Assembly: GCF_000376785.1 (NCBI RefSeq) | Contig: NZ_AQXX01000133.1 | Coordinates: 62,001 to 126,000, forward strand | Length of the DNA: 64,000 nt | Source: Hahella ganghwensis DSM 17046 | GTDB lineage: Bacteria; Pseudomonadota; Gammaproteobacteria; Pseudomonadales; Oleiphilaceae | Reading direction: 5' to 3' | The notes under the pieces: model-generated | The model's database searches: none | Told to the model about the DNA's origin: nothing | What the model saw: the letters and a program-made list of their open reading frames with translations, nothing else | Part shown: positions 29,331 to 38,694 of the stretch, piece after piece | Layout: each line of letters opens with the position of its first letter | Position numbering within the stretch: position 1 is the stretch's first letter | Program-made: the position numbers and the translations under genes

Positions 29331-30482
29331 ATGGCCCAGGGTGATTTTATCCGGCAATTGCCAGGGGCTGAGAGTCACTTCAGTCGTCGGCCCGGATTGT
29401 CTGATGTGATTCATATTGACTGGCCTCTGCTGGTGCTGTTGCTGATTCTTATCAGCTCCGGTCTGTTTGTTTTATATAGTGGTAGCGGCCAGAGTCTGGC
29501 GGATGTGAAGAAGCAAGGAATCCACTTTATTGTCGCTCTGGTTTTAATGATTACCGTGGCGCAGATTGATCCGGCTGTGTTGCGGCGTTGGGCCCCCTGG
29601 GTATTTTTGCTTGGTTTGATAGGCCTGGTGGCGGTGTTGCTGGCGGGGGCTGATGCCAAAGGAGCGCAGCGCTGGTTGAAAATACCCGGTGTCGGCGCCC
29701 GCATACAACCCTCGGAATTTATGAAAATCGCGGTTCCCATGATGGTGTCCTGGTATTTGGCAGACCGCACGCTACCTCCCAGTTTCAAGCATATCATTGG
29801 CACCTTGATTATTGTTGCCATCCCCGCTGCGCTGATTGTTATTCAGCCGGATCTGGGGACCTCTATATTGATTGCCGCTTCGGGAATATTTGTCCTGGTC
29901 TTTGCCGGGCTGGGATTGCGCTGGATTCTGGGCTTTTGCGGCTGTGTGGCGGCATTTGCTCCAATCATGTGGTTATTTGGCATGAAGGAATACCAGAAGC
30001 AGCGGGTATTGACGATGCTGGACCCGGAGCAAGACCCACTGGGTGCGGGCTGGAACATTATTCAGTCAAAGACAGCCATCGGCTCTGGCGGACTGGAAGG
30101 CAAAGGATGGCTGGGCGGTACCCAGTCCCAGTTGGATTTCCTGCCTGAAAGCCATACAGATTTTATTATCGCCGTATTTGCTGAAGAATTTGGATTCATT
30201 GGCGTATCTGTACTTTTATTGCTTTATGCCATGATTATTTACCGAGGTCTGTATATTGCCATGAAAGGGCAGGATACCTTTTCCCGCCTGTTGGCAGGCT
30301 CCCTGACTATGACATTCTTCGTCTATGTATTTGTGAATATGGGCATGGTCAGTGGGATTCTGCCGGTTGTTGGGGTGCCGCTTCCTTTGGTCAGCTATGG
30401 GGGAACATCGGTGTTGACCCTGATGGTCTCCTTCGGGATTCTGATGTCTATTCAGACGCACCGGAAGATGTTGCCTCGTTAG
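29331..30482 (+). CDS. rodA: peptidoglycan glycosyltransferase RodA
   Basis: RodA polymerises glycan strands as partner of PBP2. The 383-residue SEDS-family protein has about ten membrane helices and the conserved LPESHTDFIIAVFAEEFGF and GVPLPLVSYGGTS segments, including the acidic catalytic region. The ATG at 29331 has a strong GAGGAGG ribosome site. A candidate small frame begins seven bases after its stop. Confidence 0.97.
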   Translation: MAQGDFIRQLPGAESHFSRRPGLSDVIHIDWPLLVLLLILISSGLFVLYSGSGQSLADVKKQGIHFIVALVLMITVAQIDPAVLRRWAPWVFLLGLIGLVAVLLAGADAKGAQRWLKIPGVGARIQPSEFMKIAVPMMVSWYLADRTLPPSFKHIIGTLIIVAIPAALIVIQPDLGTSILIAASGIFVLVFAGLGLRWILGFCGCVAAFAPIMWLFGMKEYQKQRVLTMLDPEQDPLGAGWNIIQSKTAIGSGGLEGKGWLGGTQSQLDFLPESHTDFIIAVFAEEFGFIGVSVLLLLYAMIIYRGLYIAMKGQDTFSRLLAGSLTMTFFVYVFVNMGMVSGILPVVGVPLPLVSYGGTSVLTLMVSFGILMSIQTHRKMLPR

Positions 30483-30488
30483 GAAGTA

Positions 30489-30602
30489 ATGGATCCTTTC
30501 CAGCTCAGGGAGTTAGCAGCTTTTAATATGGAGCAAAAGCGATGGGGTTGGTGGCTAGTGAACCATTGGATTTTCTTATTGGTGGCCATGGAGTTGGGTT
30601 AA
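30489..30602 (+). CDS. possible 37-residue small membrane protein after rodA
   Basis: A short frame begins MDPFQLRELAAFNMEQ and then has a hydrophobic, Trp-rich stretch (WWLVNHWIFLLVAM), ending TAA at 30602. AGGAAG, overlapping the end of rodA, lies five bases before its ATG, so it could be translated by coupling. I do not recognise it. It may be a chance frame. The 185-base rodA-mltB gap otherwise holds only the hairpin at 30614-30631. Confidence 0.3.
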   Translation: MDPFQLRELAAFNMEQKRWGWWLVNHWIFLLVAMELG

Positions 30603-30613
30603 AGAAGATGAAT

Positions 30614-30631
30614 GAGCAATTTCCATTGCTC
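30614..30631 (+). terminator. hairpin upstream of mltB
   Basis: GAGCAAT at 30614-30620 pairs with ATTGCTC at 30625-30631 around TTCC, followed by a weak TTAT. It may be a partial terminator or an mRNA stabilising stem between rodA and mltB. Confidence 0.4.
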
Positions 30632-30667
30632 TTATCCGCATTTGATATTGAAAAAAAGAAACGATAA

Positions 30668-31708
30668 ATGAAACGAGTGAAGTGGTTGATCCCGGCTGTT
30701 CTGGGAGTTGTCGTGAATACTGGTGTTCAGGCCAGCGACGATGTGACGTACAAGCAGCGAGAAGAAGCCCGGCAGTTTATTGATGAAATGGTGGAAAAAC
30801 ACCAGTTTGATAAAGCCGAGCTGTCGACTCTATTTGCAAAAGCAGAAAAGAAACAGAAGATCATTGATGCAATCAGTCGTCCGGCAGAGCGTGTCCTGAC
30901 CTGGAAAGAATACCGGGAAATATTTCTGACCGAAAGCCGCATCGCCGGTGGCCTGGAGTTTCTTCAAGCTCACCAGAAAGCACTTCATGCCGCAGAAGAA
31001 AAGTTTGGTGTACCGGCAGAAGTCATTACTGCTGTCATTGGTGTTGAAACTCTATACGGCAAACACAAAGGTCGCTACAGAGTTGTGGATGCCCTTTCCA
31101 CACTGGCTTTTGATTATCCCCCACGAAGCAAATTCTTCCGTAGCGAACTGGAGCAGTTTCTGCTGCTGGCCAGAGAACAGAAATTTGATCCTCTCTCCAT
31201 GTACGGTTCTTACGCAGGTGCAATGGGCTTCGGTCAGTTTATCTCCAGTAGTTACCGGCGGTATGCCATCGACTTTGATGGCGACGAAAAAGCTGACCTG
31301 TTGGAAAATCGGACGGATGCTATCGGCAGTGTTGCCAACTATCTGTCCCAACACGGCTGGCAGGCAGGTAAGGATGTTGTTGTGAAAGCTGGCGTAGATG
31401 AGGTGGAAGGGAAAGTGAAAGTCGTGAAAACGCTGAAACTGGATAGCCGCGTCAGCGATCTGAAGGATAAAGGTATTACCTTTACGTCCTCTGCGCAGGG
31501 GGATGACAAAGCACGTCTGCTCATGCTGCAAGGACAGCATGGTAATGAATACTGGATGGCGCTTAATAACTTCTATGTGATCACCCGATATAACCATAGT
31601 GACCTCTATGCCATGGCGGTTTATCAGCTCAGTCAGGCAATCAGGCAGAAATCAGAGACGATGAAGAGCCATGAAACCAAAGCGGCAGAATCAGAGGTGA
31701 GTTCGTGA
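30668..31708 (+). CDS. mltB: lytic murein transglycosylase B
   Basis: MltB cleaves peptidoglycan glycan strands to anhydro-muropeptides. The 346-residue protein has a signal-like N-terminus (MKRVKWLIPAVLGVV), the catalytic Glu127 in GVETLYGKHKG and the SYAGAMGFGQFISSSYRRYA motif. Unlike E. coli MltB no lipobox is seen, so it is probably soluble in the periplasm (SltB type). The C-terminal 15 residues or so are charged and not conserved. Its stop overlaps the rlpA start. Confidence 0.94.
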   Translation: MKRVKWLIPAVLGVVVNTGVQASDDVTYKQREEARQFIDEMVEKHQFDKAELSTLFAKAEKKQKIIDAISRPAERVLTWKEYREIFLTESRIAGGLEFLQAHQKALHAAEEKFGVPAEVITAVIGVETLYGKHKGRYRVVDALSTLAFDYPPRSKFFRSELEQFLLLAREQKFDPLSMYGSYAGAMGFGQFISSSYRRYAIDFDGDEKADLLENRTDAIGSVANYLSQHGWQAGKDVVVKAGVDEVEGKVKVVKTLKLDSRVSDLKDKGITFTSSAQGDDKARLLMLQGQHGNEYWMALNNFYVITRYNHSDLYAMAVYQLSQAIRQKSETMKSHETKAAESEVSS

Positions 31709-32625
31709 CTGCCATTGGTGCTGCACATAGAGGCCTCATTGTTTATAGCGATTACCTCATGCGTCATACGCGTTTGCCCCTGGTTTGGATTTTGACTGGC
31801 GCATTGCTCCTTCTGATGTCCGGATGCGGAGGAAACTCATCACGCTACCATCTCTCTCAGGATCGGGGGCCGGAGGACTCTTCGTTCAATCCCCATTCTG
31901 TTGCCGAGCCGACACCTCGGGTTGAGCCGAAAAGTCGCGGCGGGAACAAGTCTCCCTATCAGGTCTGGGGGAAAACCTATTATGTGATGGATAATGCCAA
32001 TGGATACGTGGCTGAAGGGATTGCTTCCTGGTATGGCAAGAAATTCCATGGCTATAAGACTTCCAATGGTGAAACCTATGATATGTATGGGTTTACTGCC
32101 GCCCACCGGAGTCTCCCGCTGCCAACTTACGCGAGAATCACGAATCTGGCCAATGGTGCTCAGGTCGTCGTGCGAGTCAATGACCGTGGCCCTTTTCACA
32201 GTGACCGGATTATCGATCTTTCTTATGCGGCGGCGAAAAAACTGGGATACGTGAATAAAGGGACGGCAAGGGTCAGGATTGAGGCCTATCCCTATAAATC
32301 CGATTCCACGATTGCAGACCAGATTGAGTCAACGGTACCACCGTCGTCCACTTCGTCGGCTCCTGCCGGAGCAGAGGGATTCTTTCTTCAGGTCGGCGCA
32401 TTCAGCAATGAAATAGCGGCGATACGTACGCTCAATCGGGTTAGCGCATTGTTGGATGCCCCGGTGTTTGTCAGTAAGGGTGAATCTGGAACTCCCGTCT
32501 ATCGGGTCAGAGTGGGGCCATTCAGTGGAGAAAGGGAAGCCCGGCGTTTCCTTGATATACTACAACGTGCCGCTTATCCCGATGCTCTGTTGATAAAACG
32601 CCCGTTGGCTGAAGCCAATAGCTGA
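31705..32625 (+). CDS. rlpA: rare lipoprotein A, DPBB and SPOR domains
   Basis: RlpA is an outer membrane lipoprotein that in Pseudomonas cleaves denuded glycan strands at septa. The GTG start overlaps the mltB stop (GTGA) and has GAGGTG six bases before it. An ATG at 31759 (MRHTRLPL) would give a more usual short signal. The lipobox ends LLMSGC. A double-psi beta-barrel follows (about 120-205, GIASWYGKKFHGYKTSNGE, VRVNDRGPF), then a C-terminal SPOR domain (about 230-300, FFLQVGAFSN, VYRVRVGPF), which binds denuded peptidoglycan. Part of the mrdA-dacA elongation cluster. Confidence 0.94.
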   Translation: MTAIGAAHRGLIVYSDYLMRHTRLPLVWILTGALLLLMSGCGGNSSRYHLSQDRGPEDSSFNPHSVAEPTPRVEPKSRGGNKSPYQVWGKTYYVMDNANGYVAEGIASWYGKKFHGYKTSNGETYDMYGFTAAHRSLPLPTYARITNLANGAQVVVRVNDRGPFHSDRIIDLSYAAAKKLGYVNKGTARVRIEAYPYKSDSTIADQIESTVPPSSTSSAPAGAEGFFLQVGAFSNEIAAIRTLNRVSALLDAPVFVSKGESGTPVYRVRVGPFSGEREARRFLDILQRAAYPDALLIKRPLAEANS

Positions 32626-32742
32626 TGGCCTGATTTCATGAACTCGACGAAGGCCCAAGGTTATAGATCATCGGTATTACGCCATGGTAATGATGGCTGG
32701 AGGTGAATTCGTGGTCACTTTCCGATACTATTTCTCGAATTA

Positions 32743-32770
32743 TTAACCTGTGCCGTTTATGACAGGTTAA
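32743..32770. repeat. 9-bp inverted repeat upstream of dacA
   Basis: TTAACCTGT at 32743-32751 is exactly complementary to ACAGGTTAA at 32762-32770. It precedes a -10-like TATATT at 32779-32784, so it would cover the -35 area of a dacA promoter and may be an operator or the end of the rlpA transcript. Confidence 0.45.
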
Positions 32771-32821
32771 TCACTGTATATATTCATCCCATATTAAAAA
32801 TCAAAGAGTCCAGAGTATCCG

Positions 32822-33982
32822 ATGTCGCATCCAAGGATGAAAGTCTTTCTTGCCTTTATTCTCAGTCTGTTCACTTGTCAGGTTCTTGCTGTACAGTCGG
32901 CGCTGATTCCTGCGCCGCCTCAGATTGCAGGTACTTCCTATATATTGATGGATGCCGAAAGTGGAGCCATCATCGTAGAGCATAACGCGCACGAACAGTT
33001 GCCGCCTGCCAGCCTGACCAAGATGATGACCTCTTACATACTCGATTATGAGGTGAGTAAGGGGAACGTTAATTTCACCGATGAAGTGCCTATCAGCGTC
33101 AATGCCTGGAAGACAGGCGGCTCAAAAATGTTTATCCGGGAGGGGACAACAGTTCCGCTTGAGGATTTGCTCAAAGGGATCGTTATCCAGTCGGGCAACG
33201 ATGCGAGTGTCGCGGTAGCGGAATATCTCGCCGGTAGTGAAGATGCGTTTGCTTCGATTATGAATCAGCATGCCACACGTCTGGGCATGAAAAACTCCAA
33301 TTTCATGAATGCCACGGGCCTGCCGGGTGAAAATCATTATTCATCGGCATACGATCTGGCGATGTTGGCCAATGCCATCATTAATGATTTTCCTGAGCAG
33401 TATCCGATTTATTCAGAAAAATATTTCACTTTTAACAATATCCGTCAGCCCAACCGTAATTTACTACTGTGGCGTGATAAAAGTGTTGATGGACTTAAGA
33501 CCGGACACACGGATGAAGCTGGATATTGCCTGGTAGCCTCTGCTGTGCGTGATGGCATGCGCCTGATTAGCGTGGTAATGGGCACCAAGAGCGAAGAGGC
33601 CAGGGCCAGAGAAACCCTGAAGCTGCTTAACTATGGTTTCCGTTACTATGAGACCCATAAGTTGTACGCGGCTGGCGAAAAACTGTTGGACAGCGAACTC
33701 TGGGCAGGCCAGGTGGATCAACTGCCTTTAGGACTGGCGAAGCAGGTCATCGTGACGATCCCGCGTGGCCAAAAAGCAGCTCTTGAAGCATCAGTGGACG
33801 TGGACAAGGTTATCAAGGCGCCAGTTCAGACCGGTGATGAATTAGGTCAGTTGAAGGTTAAACTGGGTGATTCCCTGATCGTTGATGAACCAGTAGTGGC
33901 TTTGCAGACGGTAGAGGAAGCTGGCTTCTTTAAGCGTATCTGGCATGCCATCGTTTTGTTTTTCCTGGGATTATTCGAATAA
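32822..33982 (+). CDS. dacA: D-alanyl-D-alanine carboxypeptidase (PBP5 type)
   Basis: DacA removes the terminal D-Ala from muropeptides. The 386-residue protein has a signal peptide ending near VLAVQS, the SLTK active site (S64, K67), SGN in QSGNDASVA and KTG in GLKTGHTDEAG, and a C-terminal amphipathic helix that anchors it to the membrane (FFKRIWHAIVLFFLGLFE). DacA-family domain 2 lies at about 290-375. Confidence 0.97.
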   Translation: MSHPRMKVFLAFILSLFTCQVLAVQSALIPAPPQIAGTSYILMDAESGAIIVEHNAHEQLPPASLTKMMTSYILDYEVSKGNVNFTDEVPISVNAWKTGGSKMFIREGTTVPLEDLLKGIVIQSGNDASVAVAEYLAGSEDAFASIMNQHATRLGMKNSNFMNATGLPGENHYSSAYDLAMLANAIINDFPEQYPIYSEKYFTFNNIRQPNRNLLLWRDKSVDGLKTGHTDEAGYCLVASAVRDGMRLISVVMGTKSEEARARETLKLLNYGFRYYETHKLYAAGEKLLDSELWAGQVDQLPLGLAKQVIVTIPRGQKAALEASVDVDKVIKAPVQTGDELGQLKVKLGDSLIVDEPVVALQTVEEAGFFKRIWHAIVLFFLGLFE

Positions 33983-34183
33983 TCCGTTATCTGCCGGGCT
34001 TCATTCAGAGGTCCGGTAACTCCTTCGATTTGCCCCGCTTATAGATGAATTTACAGTGTAAATTCGCTACTGGCGTCTCCAGCGGTTAAAATTACCCCTA
34101 ATTGGATTTTTCCTGATAGATTCTCTGGTCGTCATATTCTCCAGAAGAAGTAACGTCTTTAACGTATGTAGGTAGGTTGCGTA

Positions 34184-34447
34184 GTGTCCGAAACGCCCAA
34201 AATCGAGTTTCCCTGTGACTATCCCCTCAAAGTGATTGGCCATGCCGAGCCGGATTTTAAAGAGGTGGTGGTTGAAATCGTCAAGGAGCATTATCCGGCG
34301 TTTACCGAATCCTCCGTAGAAGTGATCGATAGCCGGAACGGGCGATTCGCCTCACTCAGGTTTTCGATTGTTGCCGAAAGTGAAGACCACGTTAAGACAC
34401 TCTTTGTTGCCCTGAAAGCACACAAATATGTGCAAATGGTTCTATAG
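34184..34447 (+). CDS. ybeD: YbeD/DUF493 family protein
   Basis: The 87-residue protein has the DUF493 fold sequence [20 protein letters not shown] and ends HKYVQMVL, typical of YbeD. The family has an ACT-like fold, and its function remains unsettled. The GTG at 34184 is the start. Its place between dacA and lipB is conserved in E. coli and Pseudomonas. Confidence 0.94.
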   Translation: MSETPKIEFPCDYPLKVIGHAEPDFKEVVVEIVKEHYPAFTESSVEVIDSRNGRFASLRFSIVAESEDHVKTLFVALKAHKYVQMVL

Positions 34448-34470
34448 GTTTCATTTCTGGGGCGCCCGTC

Positions 34471-35145
34471 ATGTCTGAAAATGAACTTCAACCACAACAG
34501 GATATTGTCGTCCGAAACTTCGGTGTGATGCCCTATGAGCCGGTATGGAAGGCTATGCAGGGATTCACCCAGCACCGGGACGATGAAAGCCCGGATGAGA
34601 TATGGCTGCTGCAACATGAGCGGGTATTCACTCAGGGACAGGCGGGCAAGGCCGAGCACGTATTGATGCCGGGCGATATTCCTGTCGTGAAAGTCGACCG
34701 TGGTGGGCAGGTGACTTACCATGGCCCCGGCCAACTAATGGCGTATTTACTGTTACGTCTGCCAAGACTCAAAATAGGGGTGCGCGATCTGGTGACTGCC
34801 ATCGAACAGACGACAGTCGATACACTGGCAACCTATGACATCGAAGCCTACCCCAAGCCAGATGCCCCGGGGGTATATGTTGATGAAGCCAAAATCGCTT
34901 CACTGGGGTTGAGAATACGACGTGGATCATCCTTTCATGGTCTGGCTCTGAACATAAATATGGACCTGGAACCGTTTCAACGTATCAACCCTTGTGGATA
35001 TGCGGGTTTGCGTATGACCCAGGTTTCTGATTTAAACCCGGCAGCCACTCTGTCGGATGTGGCTGCCCGCTGGCTGGAGCTGATGACTCAGCGTCTGGGC
35101 TATCGGAATATTATTGAAAAAAGAGGTTTACCCGAATATGAGTGA
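34471..35145 (+). CDS. lipB: octanoyl-[acyl-carrier-protein] transferase LipB
   Basis: LipB moves octanoate from acyl carrier protein to lipoyl domains of 2-oxoacid dehydrogenases. The 224-residue protein has [15 protein letters not shown], the catalytic Lys in [10 protein letters not shown] and the acyl-accepting C175 in [13 protein letters not shown]. Its stop overlaps the lipA start, so the two steps of lipoate synthesis are coupled. Confidence 0.96.
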   Translation: MSENELQPQQDIVVRNFGVMPYEPVWKAMQGFTQHRDDESPDEIWLLQHERVFTQGQAGKAEHVLMPGDIPVVKVDRGGQVTYHGPGQLMAYLLLRLPRLKIGVRDLVTAIEQTTVDTLATYDIEAYPKPDAPGVYVDEAKIASLGLRIRRGSSFHGLALNINMDLEPFQRINPCGYAGLRMTQVSDLNPAATLSDVAARWLELMTQRLGYRNIIEKRGLPEYE

Positions 35146-36136
35146 TGCCATGACTGACGGTTCACTGCAAAAAGCGTCAAAAGCGCCGGTTAAAAGGGTG
35201 GAGCAGGGTGTTAAGCTGAGAGGCTACGACAAAGTGGCCCGTAACCCTGTCAAAATTATCGCGACTGATAATATGCCCCGTAAACCTGACTGGATTCGGG
35301 TCCGTCTCTCGAGCTCTCCGGCAGTGGAAGAAATCAAGAAAAAACTACGTAAGCTCAACTTGCATTCAGTTTGTGAAGAAGCAGCCTGTCCAAACCTGAG
35401 TGAATGTTTCAGTCATGGGACTGCGACATTCATGATTATGGGGGACATCTGTACCCGTCGTTGCCCATTCTGTGATGTTGCCCATGGGCGTCCCAATCCT
35501 CTGGATGAAAACGAGCCGACCCATTTGGCACAGGCCATCGGGGAAATGGGGCTGAAATATGTGGTCGTAACGTCCGTGGACCGTGACGACTTGCGCGATG
35601 GTGGGGCTGCTCACTTTGCCAAATGTATCAGCGAATCACGCAAATATAGCCCGAATCTGAAGATTGAAGTGCTGGTACCGGATTTCCGGGGTCGTATGGA
35701 TGTTGCCCTTGAGATCCTGAAAGATACCCCGCCAGACGTGTTCAACCATAACCTGGAAACGGTACCTCGTCTGTATAAGAAAGCCCGTCCAGGCGCTGAC
35801 TATGATTGGTCATTGAAGCTGTTGAAGCGCTTTAAAGAGTTTGCTCCTGAGGTGCCAACCAAGTCTGGTCTGATGCTCGGCCTGGGAGAAGAACTCGAAG
35901 AAGTGAAGCAGGTGATGCGTGACCTACGTGAACACAATACCGACATGCTGACACTTGGGCAGTATCTGGCTCCCTCCAAGGACCATTTACCAGTAGAACG
36001 TTTCGTGACACCTGAGGAATTCCAGGAACTTGCCGATTACGGCTACGAGATCGGCTTCAAGCAAGTGGCAAGCGGACCTCTGGTTCGTTCTTCTTATCAC
36101 GCGGACAAGCAGGCTGCGGGCGAAATCGTTAACTAG
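35138..36136 (+). CDS. lipA: lipoyl synthase
   Basis: LipA is a radical-SAM enzyme that inserts two sulfurs into protein-bound octanoate. From the ATG at 35138 it has 332 residues with the auxiliary cluster motif C79-x4-C84-x5-C90, the radical-SAM CTRRCPFC (C105, C109, C112) and the C-terminal [10 protein letters not shown] serine motif. The ATG overlaps the lipB stop by eight bases, and GAGG lies upstream. A TTG at 35114 is open in frame but unlikely. Confidence 0.97.
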   Translation: MSDAMTDGSLQKASKAPVKRVEQGVKLRGYDKVARNPVKIIATDNMPRKPDWIRVRLSSSPAVEEIKKKLRKLNLHSVCEEAACPNLSECFSHGTATFMIMGDICTRRCPFCDVAHGRPNPLDENEPTHLAQAIGEMGLKYVVVTSVDRDDLRDGGAAHFAKCISESRKYSPNLKIEVLVPDFRGRMDVALEILKDTPPDVFNHNLETVPRLYKKARPGADYDWSLKLLKRFKEFAPEVPTKSGLMLGLGEELEEVKQVMRDLREHNTDMLTLGQYLAPSKDHLPVERFVTPEEFQELADYGYEIGFKQVASGPLVRSSYHADKQAAGEIVN

Positions 36137-36391
36137 TCCCCAGCATTGATGTTGGAGATCTGATGGGCACATGGAGGTGCCTGCATTCACTTTGTAATTC
36201 CCTTATAATCCTCCCAGCTTTCTTCGATTTCTGAATCCCGAACATCAACTACAGGGAGTTTAGGTATCGGGAATAGACGCGTCCTTAAAGATTTTTTCGC
36301 TGTAAGTCCGAAATACCCGCCAACTTTCTGGTGTGGTTATGGCCTGAAAGTTTTCGGGACATCCAAATCAATCAATTCCTATACCCATTAC

Positions 36392-37861
36392 ATGGTAGAC
36401 AAATCCAAACATCATTCTGTTCAACGTATTAAAACCGGAAGTTTTGAGCGTCGCCTGAGTTTGACTCGGGCGGGTGTCATGGCCGGCTCAAGATTGGCAG
36501 GTAACATGGCCGCCAATTTGTTTTCCTCCAGAGACAAGAAAGAGCAGCGCAAGCGTGAAGCACTTTCCCGGCAGGCTCATTACCTGGTCGAGGAGCTGGG
36601 GCACCTGAAAGGCAGTGTGGTGAAGATTGGTCAGGTCATGGCCTTATACGGAGAGCATTTTCTGCCGGTGGAAGTCACGGAGGCCCTGCACACCCTGGAA
36701 GATAAAACCACCGCCCTGGAATGGCCAGTAATGCGGAAGGTGCTGGTTCGGGAGTTGGGTGAAGACAGGTTGGCTGAACTTGAAATTGAGCATGAGCCAC
36801 TGGGAGCTGCCTCCTTAGGGCAGGTCCATAAGGCAGTACGCAAGTCTGACGGCAAAGTACTGTGCATGAAAATCCAGTACCCAGGCGTTGCGGATGCCAT
36901 CGACAGTGATATCAATTCGGTTGCCACACTACTGAAAATGGCTCGAATGGTGTCCATGGGGCGGGATTTCGATGAATGGCTGGAAGAAGTTCGGAATATG
37001 ATGCACCGGGAGGTCAATTACGAACTGGAGCTCGAAACTACCCGGCGTTTCGGAGAAATGCTTAAAGGTGATGACCGTTTCATCGTTCCCGAAGTTTTTC
37101 CAGAATATTCTTCCGGACATGTGATTACCACTTCTTTCGAGCACGGTGTTGGGGTCGGGGATTCTTCTGTTGCAGCGTTGCCCTTGGCGCGTCGAAATCA
37201 TTTGGCAAAAGCCGCTCTAGAATTATTTCTACGCGAACTCTTTTCCTGGAGTGAGTTACAGACAGATCCTAACTTTGGCAATTACCGGATTCGAATCGGA
37301 GAGGGTTCTGGTCAGTCCGCTGAAGGGGCTAGTCAGACAGCTGAAGGCTCTAGTCAATCCGCTGAAGGCTCTGACCAAATCGTATTGCTGGATTTCGGGG
37401 CCGTACAGAAATACCCGCCGGCGTTTATTGAACCGGTTTGTCAGATGATCAGGGCATCTTACGAGCATGATCTCGACTCAGTAATAGAAGGGGCGATCCG
37501 TCTGAAATTCATGCGGCGGGAATGGCCGGATTCCGTTCTCCAAGAGTTTGGTGAAGTCTGTATGGCTGTTCTGGAACCTTTGGGGCCGGAAAGTCTGACT
37601 GTGCCTGCCAGCGCCATGAATGACAACGGAGAATACCGCTGGAAACAAAGCGATCTTCCCACCCGAATCGCCAAACGCGCGACCCGATCGGCAATTAGCC
37701 GTTACTTTCAGATTCCACCCAAAGAGTTTGTATTCCTGAACCGTAAATTGGTCGGGGTGTACACCTTTCTTTCTGTGCTGGGGGCCGAGTTTAATGGTCG
37801 GGAGATTCTGACTCCCTATTTATATCCTGAAGAGAATGGTGCTGAACCAGAAGAGCATTGA
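36392..37861 (+). CDS. ABC1/AarF-family atypical kinase with internal repeat
   Basis: The 489-residue protein shows ABC1 (UbiB-like) hallmarks: KIGQ in VVKIGQVMALYGE, the alanine-rich nucleotide loop GAASLGQVHKA, MKIQYPG, the catalytic QTDPNFGNY and the metal-binding LLDFGA. Family members aid ubiquinone metabolism as ATPases. It lacks the two C-terminal membrane helices of E. coli UbiB and is not in a ubiE-ubiJ-ubiB cluster, so I give no symbol. An unusual 7-residue tandem repeat (GSSQSAE type, residues about 305-329) is inserted just before LLDFG. Monocistronic. Confidence 0.88.
   Translation: MVDKSKHHSVQRIKTGSFERRLSLTRAGVMAGSRLAGNMAANLFSSRDKKEQRKREALSRQAHYLVEELGHLKGSVVKIGQVMALYGEHFLPVEVTEALHTLEDKTTALEWPVMRKVLVRELGEDRLAELEIEHEPLGAASLGQVHKAVRKSDGKVLCMKIQYPGVADAIDSDINSVATLLKMARMVSMGRDFDEWLEEVRNMMHREVNYELELETTRRFGEMLKGDDRFIVPEVFPEYSSGHVITTSFEHGVGVGDSSVAALPLARRNHLAKAALELFLRELFSWSELQTDPNFGNYRIRIGEGSGQSAEGASQTAEGSSQSAEGSDQIVLLDFGAVQKYPPAFIEPVCQMIRASYEHDLDSVIEGAIRLKFMRREWPDSVLQEFGEVCMAVLEPLGPESLTVPASAMNDNGEYRWKQSDLPTRIAKRATRSAISRYFQIPPKEFVFLNRKLVGVYTFLSVLGAEFNGREILTPYLYPEENGAEPEEH
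37304..37378 (+). repeat. 21-bp tandem repeat inside the ABC1 kinase gene
   Basis: Three complete copies (37304-37324, 37325-37345, 37346-37366) and half of a fourth encode G-[SA]-[GSD]-Q-[ST]-A-E. The unit is a multiple of three, so copy number changes keep the frame. Its place between the QTDPNFGN and DFG motifs is a surface loop in ABC1 kinases. Confidence 0.85.
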
Positions 37862-38252
37862 GCAGTTCCACCAGACTCTAAGAAAGTCGGGTTATTGCCA
37901 GGTGAGTATCGGATGTCTGGACGGCATTGATTAAACTTCCCTTGCCATTGATATATTTGATGCTGCTTCGTTTTGGCTGAAGTGGCCGTCGTTCCTTTAC
38001 AGGTCAATCGCAGTGTCCGTCCTACATGATTGACCTTCTTCACCAATCTGCAATATCTATCCTATAACCTTTTCGAGCTTATAGGGTTCCAGGGCTGGTG
38101 AGATGTCTTTGGAAGTCCAACTCTTTGAATCCCCTCACGCTATTACAATCTGTTATCGGGTAATCTCTGTTTCCGGGCAAAGCTTTAGCCCAATAATAAT
38201 GATAGAAAACAATAACGATTGAAAAATTATAACGATAGATAAGCCTCATATT
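37862..38252. other. 391-base gap between the ABC1 kinase and the YceK-like gene
   Basis: The gap ends with about 55 AT-rich bases directly before the next ATG and holds an imperfect hairpin (GGGC...GCCC with an AAGCTTT core near 38176-38193). I see no RNA gene or coding frame with support. It probably carries the promoter of the lipoprotein gene. Confidence 0.4.
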
Positions 38253-38609
38253 ATGTTGTTAATCCGATTGGCCGCCACTATCGGCATTCTAGTACTTGTT
38301 TTATTTCAAACCGGATGCGGAACCATTAATACCGTTGGCAGACCGGAACACATTGCTGCCAATAACCTGAAAGAGGCTGGGAGTTATTGTTCCCGGCTGC
38401 CCAGGGTATACAGCGGAGTCAGCTACGGGTTGTGCCTTATGTACGGTCGTCCAGCACCTGTACACAGTTGGCAGGGAACGGAAAAAGCCGTCACCATGTG
38501 GGCGGTCGATCTGGTTGCCTCGGGCATTCTGGATACCCTTGCCTTACCCTATACCCTTTATGATCAGTCCCGATATGGTGATATCGAATTGCGTACGCAT
38601 TCTGATTGA
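38253..38609 (+). CDS. YceK/YidQ-family lipoprotein
   Basis: The 118-residue protein has a lipoprotein signal ending LFQTGC (Cys about 22). The mature part carries YCSRLPRVYSGVSYG and the C-terminal DTLALPYTLYDQ, both typical of the YceK/YidQ (DUF1375) outer-membrane lipoproteins. The function of the family is unknown. It stands alone, facing the nasA gene across a shared terminator. Confidence 0.85.
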   Translation: MLLIRLAATIGILVLVLFQTGCGTINTVGRPEHIAANNLKEAGSYCSRLPRVYSGVSYGLCLMYGRPAPVHSWQGTEKAVTMWAVDLVASGILDTLALPYTLYDQSRYGDIELRTHSD

Positions 38610-38615
38610 TTGAGG

Positions 38616-38640
38616 AAAAAGAGGAGCCATAAAGGCTCCT
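38616..38640 (-). terminator. terminator shared by the YceK-like gene and nasA
   Basis: AGGAGCC at 38622-38628 pairs with GGCTCCT at 38634-38640 around ATAAA. On the minus strand the stem is followed by CTTTTTC, a good U-tract for ending the nasA transcript. On the plus strand the tail is less T-rich. Confidence 0.7.
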
Positions 38641-38694
38641 TCGCGGAGGAGCGAGTCGTTGCTGATAATGACTCCTCACAAATCGTAGCAGGGC

